Position numbers and translations under genes: made by a program
Notes under the pieces: model-generated
Told to the model about the DNA's origin: nothing
What the model saw: the letters and a program-made list of their open reading frames with translations, nothing else
Database searches by the model: none
Part shown: piece by piece, positions 44,051-54,398 of the stretch
Layout of the letters: each line of letters begins with the position of its first letter
Position numbering within the stretch: position 1 is the stretch's first letter
From: Mucilaginibacter achroorhodeus
GTDB lineage: Bacteria > Bacteroidota > Bacteroidia > Sphingobacteriales > Sphingobacteriaceae
Assembly (NCBI RefSeq): GCF_007846095.1
Contig: NZ_VOEI01000003.1
Coordinates: 62,001 to 126,000, forward strand
Direction: 5' to 3'
Length of the DNA: 64,000 nucleotides

Positions 44051-44524
44051 TTATCCTTGTGCTGCCTCTTCAATATTAGCGATAACTATCTTATCCATTT
44101 GCATCATGGCGTGCATCACTCTTGCGGCTTTTTCTCTGTCCGGATCAGCGAGAAGTTTTCCTAATATTGGGGTGCAGATCTGCCAGGATAAACCAAATGG
44201 GTCTTTAAGCCAACCGCAGCGTGATTTTTTTCCGCCATCAGCGGTAAGTTTCTCCCAATAATAATCTATTTCTTCTTGTGTATCGCAACTGATAAAGAAC
44301 GATACGGCCTCATTGAATTTAAAATGCGGCCCGCCGTTGAGCCCCATAAAATCCTGGCCGTGCATTCTGAATTGTCCGCTCATCAGGCATCCTTCCGGTC
44401 CTGGGCCTTCTTTGCTATAGCTGTTTGTATAAGTGATACTGAAGTCGTCAAAAACAGACTTATAAAAGTCCATCGCCTGCTGCAGGTTATTATCAAACCA
44501 AAGAAAAGGGATTATCTTTTTCAT
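44051..44524 (-). CDS. VOC-family protein (PhnB-like)
   Basis: A 157-residue protein with the paired beta-alpha-beta-beta-beta modules of the vicinal oxygen chelate fold: IIPFLWFDNNLQQAMDFYKSVF, FMGLNGGPHFKFNEAVSFFISC, and WLKDPFGLSWQICTP. It resembles the 3-demethylubiquinone methyltransferase-like PhnB group, whose members mostly lack a known activity. Function unknown. Confidence 0.85.
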   Translation of the reverse strand: MKKIIPFLWFDNNLQQAMDFYKSVFDDFSITYTNSYSKEGPGPEGCLMSGQFRMHGQDFMGLNGGPHFKFNEAVSFFISCDTQEEIDYYWEKLTADGGKKSRCGWLKDPFGLSWQICTPILGKLLADPDREKAARVMHAMMQMDKIVIANIEEAAQG

Positions 44525-44609
44525 AATTTAAATTTATAATCCAAAGATACGGTGTAAACGAATGCCGGGTAGGGGCTGAACGCGACAGAAATAGATGCTG
44601 ATCAGGCTG

Positions 44610-47600
44610 TTAGATCCTGCCGAAGAACATGGTCCATTTGCGCATGCGATTCAAAGGCAAGGCATTAAGCTGTTCTTTTGTAAGTTGCCAAGTCCAGTTT
44701 TCGGATTGACTGGCCGGCGTATTCATTCGCGCGTTTTCATCAAGGTCAAGCCAGTCTTGTATCGGGATAATTGCTAAATCACAAACTGATGATAATGCTT
44801 CTTTTATAAGCACGTTAGTTATATTACTCTCTTTCGGTTTTATGCCGGTGTACCTTTTCAGGTTTTTCATCGATGTTTTATCAGCGTCTTCATTAAACCA
44901 GCCTAAGGTGGTGTTATTGTCATGTGTACCTGTATATACTACATCAGTAGGCTTATGCTGATGACTGATATGTGGGGAACTGGCAATGTTATCTCCAAAG
45001 GCAAATTGCAACACTTTCATACCCGGCAGATGGTAGCGATCCTTAAGTTCATATACAGGTTTATCGATCTCACCAAGATCCTCTGCCACAAAAGGCGTAG
45101 CAGGGAAGGCTTTTTTAAGCTCTTCAAAAAAGTCACTGCCGGGCCCTTTCATCCAAGTCCCATTAATGGCTGTTTGTTCTCCTGCTGGTACGCTCCAGTA
45201 GGCCGAGAATGCTCTGAAGTGATCTAATCGCAAAAGATCATACCATTCCAAGTTTTTTGCTATCCTTTTTATCCACCAATTATAACCTGTTTTCTTCAGG
45301 TTTTGCCAATTAAAAGTTGGCATGCCCCAAAGTTGTCCTTCCTCATTAAAGTAATCCGGTGGCACGCCGCAAATGCTTGCCATGTTCAGGTCTTCGTCAA
45401 GATCAAATAGCCCCGGATTTGCCCAAACGTCTGCGGAATCATGACTGATGTAAAATGGAAGGTCACCAAATATTTTGATGCCCAAATTATTGCAATAGGC
45501 CTTAAGCTGGTACCATTGCGTGGTAAATATAAATTGATACCACTTTAATTCAGCCAATCTTTCCTCGTGTTCAACTGAAAGTTTGTTGAGTGTTTTGCTA
45601 TCGCGAAGTTTAAATTTGTTGTCCCATTGTTGCCATGGCGCATCGTCGTTTATCTCTTTCAGAAGCGAATAGAGTGCAAAATCGTTCAGCCACCATTCTT
45701 CCTTTTTACAAAATTCAGCAAATGCAGTTTTATTTTCAACGGATGTGTTGAAATGCTTCCAGGCTAATTCAAGTAATTGAAATCTTGCGCTTTCGGCAGC
45801 AATAAAATCAACTTTGCTTCCCGGGATTATTTTAAACTTTTGCAGCTCACTATCATTGAGTAAACCATCTTTTACTAACAACTCCGGGCTTATCAGCAAT
45901 AAGTTACCAGCCTGGCTTGATGTGCCACTGTAAGGTGAAAAGGCATCCGTTTCGCTTACTGCATTAAGCGGTAGTATTTGCCAGTATCGCTGATTAGCAG
46001 CCTTTAGTTGGTTGGCAAAAGCAAAGGCATTGCTGCCAAAGTCGCCGTTGCCAAATGCAGAAGGCAATGATGTAATATGGAGCAATACACCGGCACTCCG
46101 TGCACTGTCTGACGGCTTAAGATTTAATACGGTCAGCGGCAGATCGACCAGGATCTTCTTTAGTTTGATCTCTGCTTTAAGCGAGATCTCTTTTCCAGTG
46201 ATGGCATCACTACAGCGTGGCGGCGCTTCATTCGGAAGCAACACAACGGTGTTGGCCCAATGCTTTGCATCATATTTATCGATGCCGTTCTCGGCAACGT
46301 TGGTTAACGTTAGCGGTGCAATTGTGATAATCCATTCGTCTTTAAAAACACGCGCAAACGCAATTACGTCGTTAGCATGTTTGCCTTTGACTTGTAGTGG
46401 CAAATAGTTGCCATTAGAGAAATTTCCTATCGACGATCGTAACTTCAGTAGTTTTTGAAGTAAGTGTAGTTTAAAAGAGCCGTCGCTTTGTATCCATGCT
46501 TTAGCGCCGAAGCCTTCCTGCAGTAAGTTTTGTCTCAGCTCATAATCAACCGGTCTGCGGTTATCCGGGTCTACCATGCTCAAGTCCCAAAGTTCACAGC
46601 CCTGATATATATCTGGTACTCCCGGGCAGGTTAGTTTAAGTGCCACTTGCGCATACGAGTTAATAGCACCATACTGCGCAACCTTTTTATAGAATGCTTC
46701 AAAGCTTTTCCAAAATGGTTTTGTATCATCCAAAAGATTTAAGGCAAACGCTTTTGTCGCCTTTTCATAATCTTCGTTTGGCGACGCCCAGTTGGAATGT
46801 ACTTTCGCTTCCCGTAAAACTTTCTCCAAATAAGCACTTAAGCGCTTTTTGTAGGTTTGCAGGTCTTCAGTGCCTCCTGCGTAAGTGCCGATAAGTGTTT
46901 GATATATAAAATACTCGTCGTTGGTATCGGGAGCGTCACCTTGTCTTAAACCGGCATTTATCTCACGCCATTTGTTCACTTTATCAAACCACTCGTCACC
47001 AAGATGGCTTAAAACATTTAAACGGGCGCGTGCATCTTCGCCTCGTTTGGTGTCATGGGTAGATGTTCCGTTTAAAGCCAGCGGCCATTGTTGTTGCCGC
47101 GCCTGCATCAATTGATGAAACTGATCTGCTGTTACACCAAAAGCGTCGGGTGCGTCGCCAACCTCGTTATGTGCAATAAAGCGGTTGTAGGTATACATCA
47201 GCGTATCTTCAACACCTTTGGCCATCAACGGCCCGCTGAATTGCATGCAGCGTTGATAAAACACTAGTAAGTTTTCATTAATATCCGACTCAAACAAGCT
47301 AATTTGATCTTTTAAAACGGATGCAAGTTTGTCCTGCTCATCATCATTTAACGGCCACTTATTACCATAAAAACGGTACACGGGAAGATCTATCAACAGA
47401 TCGGCTATTGAGTTTTTTACATTAGCAAAATTTGACCTATCTCCCAAACCCAATTCAAAATAATAATTGATAAGGTTATCCAGTTCGCCATTCATGTAGG
47501 TTGTTAGGATCAGCCTCTTTTTATCGAGTATCTGATTTTCGACCGCTATAGAATCCCCAATAAGTTTTTGGTAGTGTTTGTTAAAAGCTTTTTCCGCTTT

Positions 47601-48557
47601 TTTATCGGTAAACAAATTATTCACCTGCGCCAAAAAATCGTAGCCACTGGTACCTTGTATAGGCCATTGCGGTAGCTTTTCGCTCTGTTCTAATATCTTT
47701 TCAGCTACAATGTAAACATCATCGCCAACAAGTTGGCGCAAACGTTCTGTATATTGCTCGGGATCATACAAACCGTCAATGTGATCTATACGCAAGCCCT
47801 GGATGACACCTTCATTTATGAGTTGAACAATAAACTGATGGAAATGATCAAATACTTCCTGCTTTTGGATGTTCAAACAGATCAAACTATTTACCGTGAA
47901 AAAACGGCGGAAATTGATTCGGTTATCAGTTTCCTTCCAGCTGCATAAACGGTAGTATTGCTGTGAAGCAAGCTCCACTAAAAGAATTTTATTTTTATTT
48001 ATGGAGGCAAGATCGGCTTTTTGCAAGCCAGTCGTAGCGGCGTCATTCAACGGCCAGCGCTGGTCTGCATAAGCCAAAAAGAATTCTTCATTTTCGTAAA
48101 CTACACTTAAGTCGCCATTATCGATCACATTTTGCAGATCATCACCAAGAAACGGTACCATAATGGGGCCTTTAAAGAATGCGCCATCTGCTAAACCCTG
48201 GTCGAAATAATCTTTGTATTTTGATTGCGGACCATTCTTTAGCACATCCATCAACCACTTATTATTGTGATGGAATGCCATGTGGTTGGGAACGATATCC
48301 TGCAGCCAACTTATACCGGCTTCTTTAAGTTTAAAGCTGATTTCCCTTAACTCCTCAAGGGTTCCTATTTCGGGGTTGATAGATAGCGGATCAGTACCAT
48401 CATAACCGTGATTACTACCCGGGACCGCATTGAAAATAGGGGAGGCATAAAGCGTTTTTATACCCAGATCTGACAGGTAGGGAATGATGGCTTCAAGGTT
48501 CTTGAAAGTGAAATCTTTATGAAACTGTATCCGGTAGGTAGCGATAGGGTCAAACAT
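44610..48557 (-). CDS. Malto-oligosyltrehalose synthase / 4-alpha-glucanotransferase fusion (TreY-MalQ)
   Basis: A 1315-residue fusion. Residues 1 to about 810 are TreY (GH13): TYRIQFHKDFTFKNLEAI at the start, GLRIDHIDGLYDPEQY with the nucleophile Asp, VAEKIL with the acid Glu, and GTSTHDTKRGEDARARL. It converts the reducing end of maltodextrin to a trehalosyl unit. From about 815 to 1315 is MalQ (GH77): GVLLHITSLPS, DLLRLDHFRAFSAYW (nucleophile Asp), FVAEDLGEI (acid Glu) and YTGTHDNNTTLGW. Both active sites are intact. The start overlaps treZ by 8 bp. Symbols treY and malQ both apply, so none is given. Cytoplasmic. Confidence 0.95.
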   Translation of the reverse strand: MFDPIATYRIQFHKDFTFKNLEAIIPYLSDLGIKTLYASPIFNAVPGSNHGYDGTDPLSINPEIGTLEELREISFKLKEAGISWLQDIVPNHMAFHHNNKWLMDVLKNGPQSKYKDYFDQGLADGAFFKGPIMVPFLGDDLQNVIDNGDLSVVYENEEFFLAYADQRWPLNDAATTGLQKADLASINKNKILLVELASQQYYRLCSWKETDNRINFRRFFTVNSLICLNIQKQEVFDHFHQFIVQLINEGVIQGLRIDHIDGLYDPEQYTERLRQLVGDDVYIVAEKILEQSEKLPQWPIQGTSGYDFLAQVNNLFTDKKAEKAFNKHYQKLIGDSIAVENQILDKKRLILTTYMNGELDNLINYYFELGLGDRSNFANVKNSIADLLIDLPVYRFYGNKWPLNDDEQDKLASVLKDQISLFESDINENLLVFYQRCMQFSGPLMAKGVEDTLMYTYNRFIAHNEVGDAPDAFGVTADQFHQLMQARQQQWPLALNGTSTHDTKRGEDARARLNVLSHLGDEWFDKVNKWREINAGLRQGDAPDTNDEYFIYQTLIGTYAGGTEDLQTYKKRLSAYLEKVLREAKVHSNWASPNEDYEKATKAFALNLLDDTKPFWKSFEAFYKKVAQYGAINSYAQVALKLTCPGVPDIYQGCELWDLSMVDPDNRRPVDYELRQNLLQEGFGAKAWIQSDGSFKLHLLQKLLKLRSSIGNFSNGNYLPLQVKGKHANDVIAFARVFKDEWIITIAPLTLTNVAENGIDKYDAKHWANTVVLLPNEAPPRCSDAITGKEISLKAEIKLKKILVDLPLTVLNLKPSDSARSAGVLLHITSLPSAFGNGDFGSNAFAFANQLKAANQRYWQILPLNAVSETDAFSPYSGTSSQAGNLLLISPELLVKDGLLNDSELQKFKIIPGSKVDFIAAESARFQLLELAWKHFNTSVENKTAFAEFCKKEEWWLNDFALYSLLKEINDDAPWQQWDNKFKLRDSKTLNKLSVEHEERLAELKWYQFIFTTQWYQLKAYCNNLGIKIFGDLPFYISHDSADVWANPGLFDLDEDLNMASICGVPPDYFNEEGQLWGMPTFNWQNLKKTGYNWWIKRIAKNLEWYDLLRLDHFRAFSAYWSVPAGEQTAINGTWMKGPGSDFFEELKKAFPATPFVAEDLGEIDKPVYELKDRYHLPGMKVLQFAFGDNIASSPHISHQHKPTDVVYTGTHDNNTTLGWFNEDADKTSMKNLKRYTGIKPKESNITNVLIKEALSSVCDLAIIPIQDWLDLDENARMNTPASQSENWTWQLTKEQLNALPLNRMRKWTMFFGRI

Positions 48558-50328
48558 GATCTTTAGCGTAAATGATTATTGATTCAGGTTTGATTATTTT
48601 TGGTTGCTGACCAGCGGATGAGGAAGAGAAAATAATCTTGCCTTCAGATGGTGGTTCAAAGGTTTGCTCTGCTTTGGAGAAATTCATGAAGCAATAAACG
48701 TGTTGCTCATCCTGCCAGCGGTGCAATTGTAACATCTGTTTTTGCTCATCGCAGCTCACCTCGAGTTGTTTTCTGTTGTTGCTTTTTAATGCCGGAGTTG
48801 ACTTTCGTAAAGCGATCAACTGTTTGTAGTAACCAAGCATTTGTTGGTGATCCGCCTCCTCAAGACTGTCCCAATTTAGTTTTGATCTTTCAAACGTCTC
48901 CGGCGATTGAGGATCCGGCGCTTCGCCTTCCGCATGGAAAGCTTTAAACTCATTGCGGCGGCCATCTCTTACAGCTTTGATGAGTTCCTTGTCCGTATGG
49001 CTAACAAAGTACAAGAAGGGATTTTGCTCGCCGTATTCTTCTCCCATAAACACCATTGGCAAATAAGGGCTTACCATTATCGCAGCAGCCATGAGCTTTT
49101 GCATATTAACGCTGAACAAATTGCTTGTTCGCTCGCCGAGCATGCGGTTACCTACGTGGTCGTGGTTTTGAGTAAAAACAACAAACTGTTCGCCGGGGTT
49201 ATCTGCTTTGGTACCAAATGTTTTCTGGCGGCCCTCCGAATAAACACCATCGTAGACATAAGCATCCTGGTAAGCTTTTGCAAGATGTTTGATGCCTTCA
49301 AACTCGGCATAATAGCCGGTTTTATCGCCACCTGCGGTTACACGTAATGCATGGTGAAATTCATCTATCCATTGTGCATCCATCCCAAAACCGTTCTGTA
49401 TTAGCGGATTGATAAAACGATTGTCGTTTAGATCAAATTCGATGATCAGGTAGTGCTTATTTCCTGTTTCTGCCATCAATCCGTCCACACGCTCACGTAT
49501 TTCATGCAGGATGTGTTTAGGACCGAAATCTTTTATGGCGTGCACAGCATCTAACCGTAAAGCATCTATCTTGAAATCACTAAACCACATCAAAACGTTT
49601 TCTATGATATACTTTCGTACCTCATCAGATCCGGCATCGTCAAAGTTAATGGCATTACCCCATGGAGTATGATATTTATCGGTAAAGTAAGGGCCAAATT
49701 CGTTAAAGTAGTTTCCTTCAGGTCCTACGTGGTTGTAAACCACATCCAATATAACTGCAAGACCTTCTTTGTGGCAAGCATCTACCAGGTCGGCCAATCC
49801 CTGTGGACCTCCATAAGAACTTTGCGCCGCATACGGAAATACTCCGTCGTATCCCCAATTACGTTCGCCGGGGAATTGTGCAACAGGCATAATTTCAATA
49901 GCGTTAACACCAAGTTCTTTCAGGTATTTTAATTTGGTGACAACACCATTAAAATCCCCACAGGGCGTAAATGTACCAGTGTGCAACTCATAAATTATAT
50001 AATCTGCCAAGGGTATGCCTGGCTGTGCTTGAGTAGGCAATTCTAACTTTACTATTTCAGAATATCCGTGCACGCCTTGCGGCTGGGAGCGAGAGGCAGG
50101 GTCTGGAAGTTCCTTTTTACCATCAAGTCTGAATTTGTAAAGGTCGCCGGGTTTAAGTTCATCTGTAATAAGCGTATGGTATCCTCTGGCTTGTTTTTGA
50201 AGATCAAAGGACTTACCGCTTTCTAAAACAAGTTCAACATTGGAAGCGTTTGGCGCCCAAAGCACTACAGAAATTTCGCTGTTATTGATAAATTTTATCC
50301 CCGGCACCAGATCCTTCCTATTTTTCAT
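48550..50328 (-). CDS. treZ: Malto-oligosyltrehalose trehalohydrolase
   Basis: A 592-residue GH13 enzyme that releases free trehalose from the trehalosyl ends made by TreY. It begins with an N-terminal beta-sandwich (about 1-95), then the catalytic barrel: WGYDGVFPYAAQSSYGGPQGL, DALRLDAVHAI (nucleophile Asp), LIIEFDLNDNRF (acid Glu) and FTQNHDHVGNR. The C-terminal domain follows. It sits 2 bp after glgX and overlaps treY-malQ by 8 bp, a translationally coupled operon. Confidence 0.94.
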   Translation of the reverse strand: MKNRKDLVPGIKFINNSEISVVLWAPNASNVELVLESGKSFDLQKQARGYHTLITDELKPGDLYKFRLDGKKELPDPASRSQPQGVHGYSEIVKLELPTQAQPGIPLADYIIYELHTGTFTPCGDFNGVVTKLKYLKELGVNAIEIMPVAQFPGERNWGYDGVFPYAAQSSYGGPQGLADLVDACHKEGLAVILDVVYNHVGPEGNYFNEFGPYFTDKYHTPWGNAINFDDAGSDEVRKYIIENVLMWFSDFKIDALRLDAVHAIKDFGPKHILHEIRERVDGLMAETGNKHYLIIEFDLNDNRFINPLIQNGFGMDAQWIDEFHHALRVTAGGDKTGYYAEFEGIKHLAKAYQDAYVYDGVYSEGRQKTFGTKADNPGEQFVVFTQNHDHVGNRMLGERTSNLFSVNMQKLMAAAIMVSPYLPMVFMGEEYGEQNPFLYFVSHTDKELIKAVRDGRRNEFKAFHAEGEAPDPQSPETFERSKLNWDSLEEADHQQMLGYYKQLIALRKSTPALKSNNRKQLEVSCDEQKQMLQLHRWQDEQHVYCFMNFSKAEQTFEPPSEGKIIFSSSSAGQQPKIIKPESIIIYAKDHV

Positions 50329-50330
50329 AA

Positions 50331-52442
50331 TCAGTTAGCTTTGCTTCGCAGTACTATTACCGAGCGCCCCTCAACGGTGATCACTTCTTTTTTAGCTAAG
50401 GGCTGATCGGTGGTTTCATCGTTGCTGGTATCTAAAATGATCTCCCATTTTTTATTCACTAATACATCGGGGATGTGATATTCTAACTGTTCATAATGCG
50501 CATTGAAGATCACGTAGAAATCATCATCGGTAACCGGTTCGCCAACATTGTTTACTGTATGCAAACCCATACCATTTAAGAAAATACCCAACGATCTGGC
50601 AAAGTCATGGTTCCAGTTTTCTTCCTCCATCTCGTTACCTTCAGGTAAAAACCAGGCAATATCTTCCAGGCCTTTGCCCTTAACCGGCCTTCCCTGGAAC
50701 CATCTTCTGCGGCGGAACGCAGGATGATCTTTACGTAACTGGATCAAACGCTTTGTAAACTCCAACAGTTCCTTATCAGCAGCAGCCCAGTTTAACCATG
50801 ATATCTCGTTATCCTGGCAGTAGGCATTATTGTTACCGTTTTGAGTGCGGCCAAATTCATCGCCGGCAACCAGCATGGGTACACCTTGCGATAAAAATAA
50901 TGTAGTTAACAGGTTGCGTTTTTGACGGGCGCGGAGTTTATTTACTTCCGGGTCATCAGTAGGCCCTTCGGCACCACAATTCCATGATCTGTTGTGGCTT
51001 TCGCCATCGTTGTTATCTTCACCGTTGGCCTCGTTGTGTTTTTCATTGTAAGTAACAAGGTCATTAAGGGTAAAGCCGTCATGTGCGGTGATAAAGTTGA
51101 TACTTGCAGTAGGGCGGCGGTTATCATCCTGGTAAAGATCGGGGCTGCCGGTGAAGCGCTGGCCAAACTCGCCAAGCATACTATCGGCACCTATCCAGTA
51201 GTCGCGGATACAATCGCGGAACTTGCCGTTCCATTCTGTCCATCCCGGCGGGAAGTTACCAACCTGGTAGCCGCCTTCACCGATATCCCATGGTTCGGCA
51301 ATCATTTTAGCCTGTGATATAATTGGGTCCTGGTAAATAATCTCAAAGAAACCACTTAACTTATTCACATCGTGCAACTCACGTGCAAGGGTGGCGGCAA
51401 GGTCAAACCTAAATCCGTCAACATGCATCTCTGTGATCCAGTAACGGAGGCTGTCCATAATGTAGCGCAGCACATTAGGCAAGTTGGCATTTAAGGTATT
51501 GCCGGTGCCGGTATAGTCGTTATAGTAGCGTTTATTATCATCAACTAACCTGTAATATGATGCATTATCAATACCCTTAAATGATAGGGTTGGCCCCATT
51601 TGGTTACCTTCTCCGGTATGGTTATATACCACGTCCAATATTACCTCGATGCCGGCCTTATGCAGTTCTTTTACCATTTGCTTAAACTCCTGCACTTGTT
51701 CGCCGCATGGCACGTTGCCTGCATAACGAATATCAGGAGCAAAGAAACCTATAGAGTTGTAACCCCAATAATTTGATAAGCCTTTTTCAAGCAAGTGACG
51801 ATCATTTACAAACTGATGAATAGGCATCAGTTCTACTGCGGTAACGCCCAGCTCTTTCAGATATTTAATTGATGCCGGGTGACCAATAGCTGCGTAAGTT
51901 CCGCGGATCTCTTCAGGTATATCAGGATGCATCTGCGTAAAACCCTTAACGTGCATCTCGTAAATAACAGATTGATAATAAGGAATACGAGGGAACTTAT
52001 CGTCCCCCCAATCGAATGCAGAATCAATAACAACAGATTTTGGGATAAACGGAGCACTGTCAGTATCACTGTAGCTTAAGTCTTCATCAGCATTACCAAC
52101 TTCATAGCCAAAAAGCGAATCATGCCAGTCTATCGTTCCTGATAAAGCTTTGGCATAAGGGTCGATGAGTAATTTGTTGACATTAAACCTTTGGCCATTC
52201 TGCGGATCGTAAGGGCCGTCAACCCGGTAGCCGTAAAGCTGTCCAGGGTTAACACCAGGTAAATAACAATGCCATATCTGATGCGTACGTTCGGTTATTT
52301 TTATTTTCTCCTCGGGGGCATCGCCATTGAAAAGGCAAAGCTCAACGCCTGTCGCGTTATCTGCATACAAAGCGAAATTAACACCGTTGCCGTCCCACGT
52401 AGCACCCAGAGGATAAGGTTTTCCAGGATAGATTTTGTTCAT
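50331..52442 (-). CDS. glgX: Glycogen debranching enzyme
   Basis: A 703-residue GH13 isoamylase-type enzyme that hydrolyses alpha-1,6 branches of glycogen or limit dextrin, giving linear maltodextrins for TreY. It has a CBM48-like N-terminus (GKPYPLGATWDGNGVNFALYA), then DGFRFDLAATLARE (nucleophile Asp), MIAEPWDIGEGGYQVGNFP (acid Glu) and NFITAHDGFTLNDLV. First gene of the minus-strand operon glgX-treZ-treY/malQ. Confidence 0.95.
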   Translation of the reverse strand: MNKIYPGKPYPLGATWDGNGVNFALYADNATGVELCLFNGDAPEEKIKITERTHQIWHCYLPGVNPGQLYGYRVDGPYDPQNGQRFNVNKLLIDPYAKALSGTIDWHDSLFGYEVGNADEDLSYSDTDSAPFIPKSVVIDSAFDWGDDKFPRIPYYQSVIYEMHVKGFTQMHPDIPEEIRGTYAAIGHPASIKYLKELGVTAVELMPIHQFVNDRHLLEKGLSNYWGYNSIGFFAPDIRYAGNVPCGEQVQEFKQMVKELHKAGIEVILDVVYNHTGEGNQMGPTLSFKGIDNASYYRLVDDNKRYYNDYTGTGNTLNANLPNVLRYIMDSLRYWITEMHVDGFRFDLAATLARELHDVNKLSGFFEIIYQDPIISQAKMIAEPWDIGEGGYQVGNFPPGWTEWNGKFRDCIRDYWIGADSMLGEFGQRFTGSPDLYQDDNRRPTASINFITAHDGFTLNDLVTYNEKHNEANGEDNNDGESHNRSWNCGAEGPTDDPEVNKLRARQKRNLLTTLFLSQGVPMLVAGDEFGRTQNGNNNAYCQDNEISWLNWAAADKELLEFTKRLIQLRKDHPAFRRRRWFQGRPVKGKGLEDIAWFLPEGNEMEEENWNHDFARSLGIFLNGMGLHTVNNVGEPVTDDDFYVIFNAHYEQLEYHIPDVLVNKKWEIILDTSNDETTDQPLAKKEVITVEGRSVIVLRSKAN

Positions 52443-52532
52443 GTTCTTTTAAAGGATATTATTCCTGAAATGTTTTTTGCAATCGTGATTTTCTTATTAC
52501 GAAACAATTGTCGATTGACATTTGCTGCATTA

Positions 52533-52557
52533 TATCAAAACTTTAAGCTTTTTGATA
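52533..52557. promoter_or_regulatory. Candidate operator palindrome in the divergent trehalose/GH15 region
   Basis: TATCAAAA at 52533-52540, a 9-bp spacer, then the inverted TTTTGATA at 52550-52557. It lies about midway in the 171-bp divergent gap between glgX and the GH15 gene. No regulator gene is adjacent. Confidence 0.4.
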
Positions 52558-52613
52558 ACAAATGATGCTAATGGTTGTTGCAAGGGAAATATTTAAGATA
52601 TAACAAGCAGTAA

Positions 52614-54398
52614 ATGGAAAAACATACCTACCAAACAGGTATCATAGGCAATTGTGCCTATTTAGCCCACATCAGTACAGATACAAATGTTGAATGGATG
52701 TGCTGGCCCCGTTTTGATAGTCAGTTTATTTTTGGTGGTATGCTGGACAGAAATAAAGGAGGCGAATTTTCCATTAAACCAATGGGAGAATATACCACTA
52801 AGCAATACTATTTAGAAAACACAAACATATTACGCACAGAGGTTACCTGCGAGAACGGGAAGTATCGTATCACTGATTATGCCCCGCGTTTTCGCAGGCA
52901 TGACCGTTATTTTAAGCCGCTTATTTTACTACGCAAAATTGAGCCGCTTGAGGGTAATCCACGCATCAGGGTTATCTGCGACCCTGTTTGCGATTACGGT
53001 CGCAAGAAATGGACAAGGGCTTTAGGCAGCGATTCAATAGCATATACCAGCTGCGATGAACACATGACGCTTACCTCAAATATCCCGCTAACCTACCTGG
53101 ATGAGCAGGCATATTTTTCGCTTAACGATACCCGCTACCTGCTGTTAAATTATGGGGTTGAGATAGACCGTTCATTAGTTGGCCTTGCTGAGGAATATTT
53201 GCGTGAAACCACTGATTACTGGCGACTATGGATCAAGCACTCATCTATTGCCGGATACTTTCAGCCATATGTAATACGCTCAGCTTTGGCTTTAAAGATC
53301 CATCAGTACGAGGATACAGGCGCTATCATCGCGGCAAGCACCAGCAGTTTACCCGAGTTTCCGGGTAGTGGGCGTAATTGGGATTACCGCTATTGTTGGC
53401 TGCGCGATACATATTATGTGCTTACCTCGTTAAATCACATCGGGCATTTTGAGGAGATGGAACGTTATTTTGGTTACGTAACAGATATCTCCTTCGGCGA
53501 AAGTACATTCAGATATCAGCCGCTGTACGGTATCGACGGCCGTAAAGATCTTACTGAAGAGATAATGGATCATCTGGAAGGTTACTTAGGTAACGGCCCG
53601 GTGCGTATTGGTAACCAGGCATCAGAGCATATCCAGAATGACATTTACGGGCAGGTACTGGTCTCTTTGTTGCCGCTATACACAGATCATCGTTTTGTTT
53701 TTAGCGAACGCAAGGATTCTCATAAATGGATATCATCTATACTGGATAAAATTGAACGGACCATTGATGAAAAGGACGCGGGTATATGGGAGTTTAGGAA
53801 CATAGCGCACATACATTGCTATAGTAATCTGTTCCAATGGGCTGGTTGTTGTGCTGCCGAAAAAATTGCGCTCACGATAAACAACGAAGAATTGGTTGAA
53901 CGTGCGCTGGCACTAAAAGCCAGGGCAGCAGCGCATATAGAAAGTTGTTACGATCCGGTACGTAAAGTGTATACGCATGCTGCAGGCAGTCCGCACCTTG
54001 ATGCGAGTACGCTGCAACTCATCATGATGAATTATCTGGATCCTTCATCACAAAGAGCTAAAGACCACCTTATAGCGCTTGAAAACGAATTGAAAACGGA
54101 GGGTGGACTATTCTTCAGGTATATTCACCAGGATGATTTTGGCAAGCCCAAAACAACTTTCCTGATATGTGCCTTTTGGTATGTAGAGGCACTTGCCTGC
54201 GTTGGCCGCATGGACGATGCCATGCGCGAATTTGAAAAATTGATGAAATACTGTAATCACTTATTGCTGTTTAGTGAAGATGTTGATGAAAAGACGGGCA
54301 GCCAATGGGGTAATTTCCCTCAGGCGTACAGCCATGTAGGTTTAATGAACGCCGCTTACCGTATAGCAGTTAAGTTAGACAGGCCAATATTTTTATAA
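52614..54398 (+). CDS. Glycoside hydrolase family 15 protein (glucoamylase or trehalase-like)
   Basis: A 594-residue protein without signal peptide. It starts with TGIIGNCAYLAHISTDTNVEWMCWPRFDS, the N-terminal domain of bacterial GH15 trehalase/glucodextranase-type enzymes. The (alpha/alpha)6 barrel has GSGRNWDYRYCWLRDTYY, NQASEHIQNDIYG with the general acid Glu, and LFSEDVDEKTGSQWGNFPQAYSH with the base Glu. It may hydrolyse trehalose or oligoglucosides. It overlaps the next gene by one base (TAATG), so they are coupled. Trehalase activity would oppose the divergent TreYZ genes (inference). Confidence 0.9.
   Translation: MEKHTYQTGIIGNCAYLAHISTDTNVEWMCWPRFDSQFIFGGMLDRNKGGEFSIKPMGEYTTKQYYLENTNILRTEVTCENGKYRITDYAPRFRRHDRYFKPLILLRKIEPLEGNPRIRVICDPVCDYGRKKWTRALGSDSIAYTSCDEHMTLTSNIPLTYLDEQAYFSLNDTRYLLLNYGVEIDRSLVGLAEEYLRETTDYWRLWIKHSSIAGYFQPYVIRSALALKIHQYEDTGAIIAASTSSLPEFPGSGRNWDYRYCWLRDTYYVLTSLNHIGHFEEMERYFGYVTDISFGESTFRYQPLYGIDGRKDLTEEIMDHLEGYLGNGPVRIGNQASEHIQNDIYGQVLVSLLPLYTDHRFVFSERKDSHKWISSILDKIERTIDEKDAGIWEFRNIAHIHCYSNLFQWAGCCAAEKIALTINNEELVERALALKARAAAHIESCYDPVRKVYTHAAGSPHLDASTLQLIMMNYLDPSSQRAKDHLIALENELKTEGGLFFRYIHQDDFGKPKTTFLICAFWYVEALACVGRMDDAMREFEKLMKYCNHLLLFSEDVDEKTGSQWGNFPQAYSHVGLMNAAYRIAVKLDRPIFL

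Noticed and set aside
48907..49347. 146-codon plus-strand open frame opposite treZ
   Set aside because: Shadow of treZ with no domain or start context.
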